NCBI GenBank assembly: GCA_903921965.1
Contig: CAIXSE010000792.1
Span: 1-10,828, forward strand
Length of the DNA: 10,828 bases
Direction: 5' to 3'
From: an uncultured Thermoleophilia bacterium
GTDB lineage: Bacteria; Actinomycetota; Thermoleophilia; UBA2241
Positions within the stretch are counted from its first letter, which is position 1, and every line of letters starts with the position of its first letter. Position numbers and translations under genes: made by a program. Under the pieces are notes generated by a model. That model did not search any database. It had not been told where the DNA came from and saw only the letters and a program-made list of their open reading frames with translations. Of the stretch, positions 6,568 to 10,828 are shown one piece after another.

Positions 6568-7400
6568 CGCGCGTGGCGGAGGACGCCGGGGGCGTCGCCT
6601 TCATCACCGGCGGGACCAGCGGCATCGGGCTGGCGACGGCGGAGCTGCTGGCGGCGCGGGGGACGAGCGTCGTCGTCTTCGCGCGCACGCGGGAGGGGCT
6701 GGACGCGGCGGAGGCCGCTCTCGAGGCCCGCCGCGTCTCGCCGGGCCAGCGCTTCGCGGCCCGCCGGCTCGACGTGAGCGACCACACGGCGGTGGACGAC
6801 GGAATGGCCGCCGCCGTACGCGAGTTCGGCGCTCCCGGCCTGCTGGTCTGCGCCGCCGGGCGCGCCCTCCCGCACTACTTCGAAGACGTGACCTACGAGC
6901 GCTTCGACGACACGATGAAGGTCAACCTGTACGGGGTGCGCAACGTGGTGGCGGCCGTGGCGCCGCACATGAAGGCCCGCCGTGCCGGCCACGTCGTCAA
7001 CGTCTCGTCGATGGCCGGCTTCGTCGGTGTGTTCGGGCTCACCGACTACTGCGCCTCGAAGTTCGCCGTCGTCGGCTTCTCCGAGGCGCTGCGCCAGGAA
7101 CTGCGTCCCTTCGGCGTCGGCGTCTCGGTCCTGTGCCCGCCCGACACCGACACGCCCGGCCTCGCCCGCGAGAACCTGGACAAACCGCCCGAGACGGTGG
7201 CCGTGTCCGCGGGCGGCGGGCTGATGCAGCCCGAGGACGTGGCCCGTGCCCTGCTTGCCGGGGTGCGGCGCGGGCGCTTCATGATCGTGCCGGGCGGCGA
7301 GGGCAGGCTGGCGTGGCTGGTGAAGCGGTACGCCCCCTCCGTCGTGGACACGGTCACGGCGCGGGCGGTCCGCAAGACACAGGCGAAGGAGCAGCGCTGA
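6564..7400 (+). CDS. Short-chain dehydrogenase resembling 3-ketodihydrosphingosine reductase
   Basis: The product has 278 residues from GTG 6564, sharing GTGA with the amidase stop; a GTG three codons on is possible. The NAD(P)-binding motif is TGGTSGIG (15-22), with an Arg after beta-2 (FARTRE) that favours NADPH. The active site is intact: Ser149 in NVSSMAG, Tyr162 and Lys166 in YCASK, and Asn in MKVNLYG. After the active site, CPPDTDTPGLARENLDKPPET closely matches the PPDTDTPG-EN-KP-ET stretch I recall from eukaryotic ketodihydrosphingosine reductases. That makes a long-chain keto-lipid substrate plausible, but it is an inference. No membrane helix is evident, though the C-terminus (WLVKRYAPSVV) is amphipathic. 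The divergent SDR at 9192-10208 seems to share this C-terminal layout. Confidence 0.9.
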   Translation: MTRVAEDAGGVAFITGGTSGIGLATAELLAARGTSVVVFARTREGLDAAEAALEARRVSPGQRFAARRLDVSDHTAVDDGMAAAVREFGAPGLLVCAAGRALPHYFEDVTYERFDDTMKVNLYGVRNVVAAVAPHMKARRAGHVVNVSSMAGFVGVFGLTDYCASKFAVVGFSEALRQELRPFGVGVSVLCPPDTDTPGLARENLDKPPETVAVSAGGGLMQPEDVARALLAGVRRGRFMIVPGGEGRLAWLVKRYAPSVVDTVTARAVRKTQAKEQR

Positions 7401-7492
7401 CGGAGCTGACTGACAGGGTCGTGATCGTGACCGGGGCGTCGTCGGGCATCGGCGCCGAGGACACCGTGATTTCGCCGTGGAGGCGGCCGTGA
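7397..7492 (+). pseudogene. Truncated SDR stub retaining only the Rossmann start
   Basis: A 31-codon frame encodes a perfect SDR N-terminus, LTELTDRVVIVTGASSGIG, then departs after about residue 20 into unrelated AEDTVISPWRRP and stops. The rest of a dehydrogenase (about 220 residues) is missing. A good ribosome site, AAGGAG (7385-7390), lies six bases before a CTG that overlaps the preceding stop as CTGA, mirroring the GTGA overlaps nearby. The start may have been GTG or ATG before decay. The simplest reading is a third SDR gene lost by internal deletion, leaving its translation start and first beta-turn. A functional short peptide is possible but unsupported. Confidence 0.7.
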
Positions 7493-7896
7493 GGGCGGAG
7501 ACGCGGCACCTGCTGGGCTGGCTGGCGCTGCCGCTTGCCGCCGTCGCGAACGCCGTGCTGCGCGACACCACGTACGGCAGGCGCATGGGCACGACGGCGT
7601 CGCACTCGCTGGCCGTCGCGCCTCTCGCGGCCTTCATCCTGATCTGGGCCCGCGTGCGGCAGTGGCGCCGGCCGCTGCCGAGCCGCGCCGCCGCGGCGCG
7701 TGCCGGCCTCCTGTGGGCGGCCCTGACGCTGGCCTTCGAGTCCGGGATGGGCGCCGCGCGCAAGGTCCCGGCGCGCGAGATGCTGGCCGAATACGACGTG
7801 CGGCGCGGCCACCTCTGGCCGCTCGTCCCGCTCGCCGCCGCCGCGCCGCTCCTGGCGTGGCGGCGCTCCCGTTCCGGCACCCGCGCCGCCGGGTAG
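7489..7896 (+). CDS. Small four-helix membrane protein, uncharacterised family
   Basis: The product has 135 residues. GTG 7489 is preferred over GTG 7477 because GGAGG (7479-7483) lies five bases upstream and it forms GTGA with the stub's stop. Four hydrophobic segments are seen at about residues 8-24, 40-57, 70-88 and 109-124. Conserved-looking features are LRDTTYGRRMG after helix 1, a His at the start of helix 2 (TASHSLA), FESGMG at the end of helix 3 and AEYDVRRGHLWPLVPL before helix 4. I recall a widespread unnamed family with the same LRE...LG...AH, FE.G.G and DYN..RGRLWPLV pattern, without an assigned function. It ends the amidase/SDR run, and its TAG stop lies within the next candidate promoter. 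Confidence 0.78.
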   Translation: MRAETRHLLGWLALPLAAVANAVLRDTTYGRRMGTTASHSLAVAPLAAFILIWARVRQWRRPLPSRAAAARAGLLWAALTLAFESGMGAARKVPAREMLAEYDVRRGHLWPLVPLAAAAPLLAWRRSRSGTRAAG

Positions 7897-7899
7897 TCT
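7894..7899 (+). promoter_or_regulatory. Candidate -10 element (GGTAGTCT) for the cupin operon
   Basis: TAGTCT begins on the TAG stop of the membrane protein and repeats the GGTAG[A/T]CT string seen elsewhere here. A start near 7906 would give a leader of about 47 bases with GAGGAGG (7941-7947) before ATG 7953. No convincing -35. Confidence 0.42.
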
Positions 7900-7913
7900 G
7901 CCCTCGAGTACGC

Positions 7914-7931
7914 GGCGCCGGCGCCGGCGCC
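7914..7931. repeat. Triple GGCGCC repeat in the cupin leader
   Basis: GGCGCC occurs three times in a row in the predicted untranslated leader. Each unit is palindromic, so the RNA can fold on itself upstream of the ribosome site. It may be a slippage-prone tract or a weak leader hairpin. Confidence 0.6.
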
Positions 7932-7952
7932 GCCGGACGCGAGGAGGACGGC

Positions 7953-8288
7953 ATGTTCGCAGCGGCAGGACCGGACGGCTACCAGGACGTCGTCCCCGGC
8001 GTGCGCCGCAAGACCCTGTGCTTCGGCGACGAGACGCTCCTCACCGAGTTCCGGCTCGCGGAGGGGCACGAGCTGCCGCAGCACGAGCACCCGCACGAGC
8101 AGACCGGCTACCTCGTCAGCGGCCGTCTGCGCTTCACCATCGGCGACGAGACCCGCGACGTCGAGCCCGGGGACAGCTGGTGCATCCTGGGCGGCGTCAG
8201 GCACGGCGCGGTCGTGCTGGAGGACGCAGTCGCCGTGGAGGCGTTCTCGCCGGTGCGCGAGGACTTCCTCCCGGCGCCGGAGGAGTGA
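7953..8288 (+). CDS. Single-domain cupin protein
   Basis: The product has 111 residues from ATG 7953 behind GAGGAGG. Cupin motif 1 is visible as G38 followed by His44-Glu-His46-Pro-His-Glu-Gln50 and G57 (HEHPHEQTGYLVSG). Motif 2 is GDSWCILGGVRHG with His84. The likely metal ligands are His44, His46, Gln50 (or Glu49) and His84. Such small cupins act as dioxygenases, isomerases or ligand-binding proteins, and the reaction cannot be told from sequence. The protein is cytoplasmic. The stop is one base before the GNAT start, so the two are co-transcribed. Confidence 0.88.
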   Translation: MFAAAGPDGYQDVVPGVRRKTLCFGDETLLTEFRLAEGHELPQHEHPHEQTGYLVSGRLRFTIGDETRDVEPGDSWCILGGVRHGAVVLEDAVAVEAFSPVREDFLPAPEE

Positions 8289-8289
8289 C

Positions 8290-8760
8290 GTGCGCCGCGC
8301 GCGAGCCGGCGACGTGCCCGCGCTCGTCGCCATGATGGACGAGTTCTACGCGGAGGCGGGCTTCGCCCTCGACCGGCGCGCGGCGCAGGCCGCGTTCGAG
8401 ACCCTCGTCGCCGACCCTCGTCTCGGGTCGGTGTGGCTGGTGGAGGACGAGGGGCAGGCGGTGGGGTACCTCGTCGAGACGCTGGTGTTCGCGATGGAGT
8501 ACGGCGGGACGATGGCCGTCGTGGACGACTTCTTCGTGCGGCCGCAGTGGCGCGGGAAGGGCCTGGGCGCGGCCGCCCTGGCGCACGTGCGCCGCGACTG
8601 CCACGCGCGCGGCGTGCGCGCCATGCGCGTGGAGGTCGGCCACGACAACCAGGTCGCCCAGGCCGTCTACCGCGGCGGCGGGTTCAGCGCGGTCGACCAC
8701 CTCCTCATGACCACCGCGCTCGCCGCGCCTTCGCTCGGCGAGCCTCACGGCGCGGTCTGA
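8290..8760 (+). CDS. GNAT-family N-acetyltransferase
   Basis: The product has 156 residues from GTG 8290, using GGAGGAG at the end of the cupin gene as ribosome site. Acetyl-CoA-binding motif A is RPQWRGKGLGAAAL, with the pyrophosphate loop Arg88-Gly-Lys-Gly-Leu-Gly93, preceded by the beta-4 strand VVDDFFV. Motif B shows the usual VEVGHDNQVAQAVYRGGGF (Asn, then Tyr-x-x-x-GF). It transfers an acetyl group from acetyl-CoA to an amine of unknown identity. The start is very close to the first conserved element (RRARAGDVPAL), so there is essentially no N-terminal extension. Confidence 0.9.
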   Translation: MRRARAGDVPALVAMMDEFYAEAGFALDRRAAQAAFETLVADPRLGSVWLVEDEGQAVGYLVETLVFAMEYGGTMAVVDDFFVRPQWRGKGLGAAALAHVRRDCHARGVRAMRVEVGHDNQVAQAVYRGGGFSAVDHLLMTTALAAPSLGEPHGAV

Positions 8761-8778
8761 CGACGAAGGGAGCGCGCG

Positions 8779-9164
8779 ATCGGCAGGCCTATCCACTTCG
8801 AGATCCACGCGACCGGCCCCGAGGCGCTCGTGCGGTACTACTCGGAGCTGCTCGGCTGGGAGTTCGACCCGCAGCGCAGATCGAGTACTGGCTGATCCGC
8901 ACCGGCCCCGAGGGCGAGCCGGGCATCGACGGCGGGCTGCTGCGCCGGCCCGTGCCCGGCCCTGCCGGCGGGCCGGTGCTCAACGCCTTCGTGTGCACGG
9001 TCGAGGTCGACGACCTCGAGGTCGCGCTGGCCCGCAGCGCGGAGTTCGGCGGCGAGGTCGCGCTGCCGCGCATGCCGGTCACCGGCCTCGGCTGGCTGGC
9101 CTACGTCAAGGACCCCGACGGCAACACCCTGGGCCTGCTCCAGCCCGATCCGTCGGCGGCGTAG
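8779..9164 (+). pseudogene. VOC/glyoxalase-like gene with frameshift and no normal start codon
   Basis: Frame 1 encodes a typical VOC N-terminus (GRPIHFEIHATGPEALVRYYSELLGWEF, from 8782) but runs into TGA at 8893-8895. The continuation (IEYWLIRTGPEGEPGIDGG ... VKDPDGNTLGLLQ) is in frame 3 from about 8880 to TAG 9162-9164. One base is missing (or two are extra) between about 8865 and 8880. The N-terminal frame has no ATG, GTG, TTG or CTG between an in-frame stop at 8758-8760 and the first conserved residues. The best-placed codon is ATC 8779, seven bases after GAAGGGA. VOC proteins are metal-binding isomerases, dioxygenases or resistance proteins. It could be a decayed gene or a sequencing error plus a rare ATC start; the domain call itself is firm. 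Confidence 0.8.
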
Positions 9165-9185
9165 CCGGGGCCACCGGGGGCCGGC
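9164..9185. terminator. Weak hairpin between convergent genes
   Basis: GCCGG (9164-9168) can pair with CCGGC (9181-9185) around a 12-base loop in the 27-base gap between the VOC gene and the opposing SDR gene. It could serve as a bidirectional end but is only five pairs long and has no U tract. Confidence 0.25.
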
Positions 9186-9191
9186 GCGCGA

Positions 9192-10208
9192 TCACGCCCC
9201 GGGCGGCCGCGCCGTGCCGGAGAAGGCGTCGCGCAGGAGGCGCCCCGCGCGCCGCAGCCCGAGCCGGTCGGCGACCCACGGCGACAGCCTGTCCACCCAG
9301 GTGATCAGCCAGTTCCGGCGGCCCATGACCACCACGCCGCGGCGCTGCAGGAGCGTGGCGATGACGAAGTCCGCCACGCGCTCGGGCGGCACCGGCGGCG
9401 AGCCCATCTTCGTCCACAGCTCGCCGTAGGGCCGCTCGGCCTCGGTGTCCGCCGGGGCCGGGCAGATGTACGAGAGGCGGACGTCGCGTCCCTCGAGCGG
9501 CAGCTCCCGGTTCATCGCCTCGCAGAACCCGGCGACGCCCGCCCGGGAGGCCACGTCCACAGAGTGGTACGGCAGGGCGACGCGTCCGTCGCCGAAGCCG
9601 CCGAGGACGCCGATGGTGCCGCCGTCCCTGACCGCCGGCAGGAAGGCCTGCACGGCGAGGACCGTGCCGGCCAGGTTCACGCCGAGCACGGTCTCGATCT
9701 CGGCGGCGCTGTGTGCGGCGAGGTCCTTGCGCACGTCGAGACCGGTCGCGACGACGAGCGTGTCGACCGGCTCCAGCCGCCCGGCCGCGGCAGCCAGTGA
9801 CCCGGGCGACGTGACGTCGGCGGTGATGGCGCCGTCCCGGAGCGGCCCGTCGAGGCCTGCCGCGTCGCGCGCGAGGGCCACCACCTCGGCGCCCTCGCGC
9901 GTGAGCGCGTGCGCGACGGCGGCGCCCAGGCCGCCGCTCGCGCCGAGCACGGCCACGCGCTTGCCTGCATAGCTGCGGCCGGTGGTGACTTTGGGGCGGC
10001 GGAACTTCGCGACCGCCGCCGCCCCCAGGATGGCCCCGCCGATCCAGAACATCGCCTCGCCGGAGGCGGCGATCACCGTGGCCGCGACCACGCGCTGCGC
10101 CGCCGGCAGGGGGAAGAAGGGGGTCGCCGTGATCGCGGTCACCCACATGGGGAACGACGCGATGATCAGCGCCCAGGCGAAGATCCTGACGGGCCGGCTG
10201 ATCTTCAC
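9192..10208 (-). CDS. Membrane-anchored SDR-fold protein with altered catalytic residues
   Basis: The product has 338 residues from GTG 10208, chosen because conserved-looking sequence begins there and it overlaps an upstream short ORF as GTGA; an in-frame ATG at 10343 would add a low-complexity Arg/Pro stretch. Two membrane helices (about 10-30 and 40-64, the latter with GEAMFWIGGAI) precede a Rossmann domain with GASGGLG (89-95). Asn178 of the SDR tetrad remains, but alignment by eye to the + strand SDR gives Gly203/204 for Ser, Asp218 for Tyr and Arg222 for Lys (DVASRAG in place of YCASKFA). The C-terminal layout (PPERVADFVIATLL, then WVDRLSPWVADRLG) parallels the ketodihydrosphingosine reductase-like SDR. 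It may bind NAD(P) or a lipid without normal reductase activity. The two-helix N-terminus recalls short proteins annotated as 'transporter suffix domain'. Confidence 0.82.
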   Translation of the reverse strand: MKISRPVRIFAWALIIASFPMWVTAITATPFFPLPAAQRVVAATVIAASGEAMFWIGGAILGAAAVAKFRRPKVTTGRSYAGKRVAVLGASGGLGAAVAHALTREGAEVVALARDAAGLDGPLRDGAITADVTSPGSLAAAAGRLEPVDTLVVATGLDVRKDLAAHSAAEIETVLGVNLAGTVLAVQAFLPAVRDGGTIGVLGGFGDGRVALPYHSVDVASRAGVAGFCEAMNRELPLEGRDVRLSYICPAPADTEAERPYGELWTKMGSPPVPPERVADFVIATLLQRRGVVVMGRRNWLITWVDRLSPWVADRLGLRRAGRLLRDAFSGTARPPGA

Positions 10209-10300
10209 GGGCCCGCCGCCACCCGGGCGCCGCCGGCCGCCAGGCCTCCGCGGCGCTTCGCGCGCCCGACACGACCGCTGAGCGAACCCTGCCGCTGCAT
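10205..10300 (-). CDS. 31-residue leader ORF overlapping the membrane SDR start
   Basis: Read on the - strand, ATG 10300 lies a few bases after a strong purine tract (GGCGAGGGGG) and opens 31 codons ending at TGA 10207-10205. That stop shares GTGA with the SDR's GTG 10208. The peptide is short and basic (MQRQGSLSGRVGRAKRRGG at its start), with no membrane segment. The SDR's own GTG has only a poor ribosome site, so translation of this leader could deliver ribosomes to it. It may be a coupling or regulatory leader rather than a protein with its own job. Chance cannot be excluded in such GC-rich DNA. Confidence 0.4.
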   Translation of the reverse strand: MQRQGSLSGRVGRAKRRGGLAAGGARVAAGP

Positions 10301-10305
10301 GATCC

Positions 10306-10322
10306 CCCTCGCCGGGTGAGGG
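10306..10322 (-). promoter_or_regulatory. Leader hairpin that could cover the short ORF's ribosome site
   Basis: On the - strand, CCCTC pairs with GAGGG (10322-10318 with 10310-10306) around a seven-base loop. The 3' arm is part of the GAGGGGG Shine-Dalgarno of the 31-codon ORF. Only five pairs, so a modest effect at most. Confidence 0.3.
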
Positions 10323-10341
10323 TGGCCCCTTCTCCGTGTCC

Positions 10342-10347
10342 ATTCTA
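10342..10347 (-). promoter_or_regulatory. Candidate -10 element (TAGAAT) for the leader ORF and membrane SDR
   Basis: TAGAAT on the - strand matches five of six consensus -10 bases and would start RNA near 10335, giving a leader of about 35 bases before ATG 10300. The -35 position is GC-rich and does not match. A small GTGCG-CCTT-CGCAC hairpin (10351-10364) lies just upstream. Confidence 0.4.
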
Positions 10348-10467
10348 CGCGTGCGCCTTCGCACGGGCGAGGCCGCCGGCGGCACGCGTGCCGGCCGCAG
10401 GGGCACGTGAGCGGACGCGCGAGGCGGCCGGGACGCCGTGCCGGGTCTCGCCCCCCGCCCGCCCGAG

Positions 10468-10496
10468 TTGACGTCCGCCGTCACAGTTGATACGTT
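10468..10496 (+). promoter_or_regulatory. Promoter of the Fur-family regulator gene
   Basis: TTGACG (10468-10473, five of six -35 bases) and TACGTT (10491-10496, fits TANNNT) are separated by exactly 17 bases. The expected transcription start is near 10503, right before the inverted repeat at 10508-10526. This is the only promoter in the window with both boxes at standard spacing, and it sits in a locally AT-richer patch. Confidence 0.65.
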
Positions 10497-10507
10497 TTCT
10501 CACCTAA

Positions 10508-10526
10508 GATGAGACTGTCTCTCATC
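10508..10526. promoter_or_regulatory. 19-bp inverted repeat, likely operator of the Fur-family regulator
   Basis: GATGAGA-CTGTC-TCTCATC is a perfect 7-5-7 inverted repeat. A second palindrome, GAGAC-T-GTCTC (10511-10521), is nested with its centre one base to the left. It lies at about +5 to +23 of the predicted transcript, where a bound dimer would block transcription. Fur-family proteins commonly bind 15-19 bp dyads and repress their own gene. The sequence is not the classical Fur box, so metal or peroxide specificity is open. Confidence 0.6.
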
Positions 10527-10546
10527 CGGAAGGTGGAGACCCTCCA

Positions 10547-10828
10547 GTGACCGACCCGCCGCCCGTGCAGGACATCGCCGTCGTCTTCCGTGAGAAGGGC
10601 ATCCCCTTCACGCGGCAGCGCCGCCTGGTCTGGGACTTCTTCGCCGGGGCCGACCGCGCCGCCACGATCACCGATGCGGCGGAGGCGCTGCGCCCCTCGG
10701 GCGTGGGGCAGGCCACGGTGTACCGCACCGTCACCCTGCTGAACGACCTCGGCCTGCTCGCCCGCGTGCAGGACCGGCGCGGCGACATCTGCTACACTGC
10801 GCCGCCCATCGGGCACAGCCACCCGCTG
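10547..10828 (+). CDS. Fur-family transcriptional regulator (5' part)
   Basis: The first 94 codons are in the window; the gene runs off the right edge. GTG 10547 follows GGAAGGTGGAG (10528-10538). The winged-helix domain is typical: EKGIPFTRQRRLVWDFF, then the recognition-helix segment QATVYRTVTLLNDLGLLARV. The frame ends at GHSHPL, the position where Fur proteins carry their metal-binding HHHHL-like stretch; here it keeps two His. The family senses iron, zinc, nickel, manganese or peroxide and represses uptake or stress genes. The specificity lies mostly in the missing C-terminal half. The operator-like dyad in its leader suggests autoregulation. It is divergent from the membrane SDR, with 246 bases between it and the leader ORF. 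Confidence 0.92.
   Translation, partial: MTDPPPVQDIAVVFREKGIPFTRQRRLVWDFFAGADRAATITDAAEALRPSGVGQATVYRTVTLLNDLGLLARVQDRRGDICYTAPPIGHSHPL

Noticed and set aside
7477..7896. Longer version of the membrane protein from GTG 7477
   Set aside because: GGAGG at 7479-7483 would lie inside the coding start; it is well placed for GTG 7489 instead.
7914..7931. Triple GGCGCC as a mobile-element end or CRISPR-like array
   Set aside because: Units are six bases with no spacers and no transposase nearby; simple GC slippage repeat is enough.
6375..8333. A 652-codon open frame on the - strand
   Set aside because: Antisense to the intact SDR, membrane protein and cupin genes; no domain motif, ribosome site or plausible start; a composition artefact.
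8865..8895. Programmed ribosomal frameshift in the VOC gene
   Set aside because: No slippery heptamer or downstream pseudoknot is evident, and the gene also lacks a standard start, so decay or read error is more likely.
10487..10510. Alternative Fur promoter TTGATA with TAAGAT
   Set aside because: The spacer is only 12 bases, too short for a normal sigma factor; TTGACG-17-TACGTT upstream fits far better.
1..10828. tRNA, rRNA, CRISPR array, insertion sequence or integration site
   Set aside because: No cloverleaf, rRNA-like stretch, spaced repeats, transposase or integrase motifs, or flanking direct repeats were seen on either strand.

Overview
The window is very GC-rich with strong third-position G/C. 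Many genes start at GTG (about nine of fifteen), several neighbours overlap by a four-base GTGA, and lipoproteins have actinobacterial-looking signal peptides. This suggests a high-GC Actinomycetota, perhaps a deep branch such as Thermoleophilia. That placement is an inference from style, not from a marker gene. Gene packing is dense; no stretch over 300 bases lacks a gene.

Layout, left to right on the + strand: (1) the 3' end of an ECF/CbiO-type ABC transporter ATPase, cut by the window edge. (2) A beta-carbonic anhydrase followed one base later by a class I SAM-dependent O-methyltransferase. (3) Two paralogous lipoproteins, each with two META (HslJ-like) domains that lack the usual cysteine. 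(4) A tiny stand-alone gene of 27 codons with a perfect Shine-Dalgarno, followed by two large hairpins that look like tandem terminators. (5) A probably leaderless HAD phosphatase/mutase-like gene, coupled to a 92-residue protein of unknown function. (6) An amidase-signature hydrolase overlapping a short-chain dehydrogenase (SDR) that resembles 3-ketodihydrosphingosine reductase, then a 31-codon stub of another SDR and a small four-helix membrane protein. (7) A cupin, a GNAT acetyltransferase and a broken VOC/glyoxalase-like gene.

On the - strand is a membrane-anchored SDR-fold protein whose catalytic Ser, Tyr and Lys appear replaced. It is preceded by an overlapping 31-codon leader ORF. Divergent from it, at the right edge, starts a Fur-family regulator with a well-spaced promoter and a 19-bp inverted repeat just downstream of the -10.

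The clearest functional units are the carbonic anhydrase/methyltransferase pair, the amidase/SDR operon (possibly acyl-amide or long-chain-base lipid chemistry, an inference), and the META lipoprotein pair, probably at the cell envelope. Several starts are preceded by a GGTAG[A/T]CT element, most simply read as a local -10 sequence. The items most worth pursuing are the 27-residue gene with its double terminator, the catalytically altered membrane SDR, and the Cys-less double-META lipoproteins.
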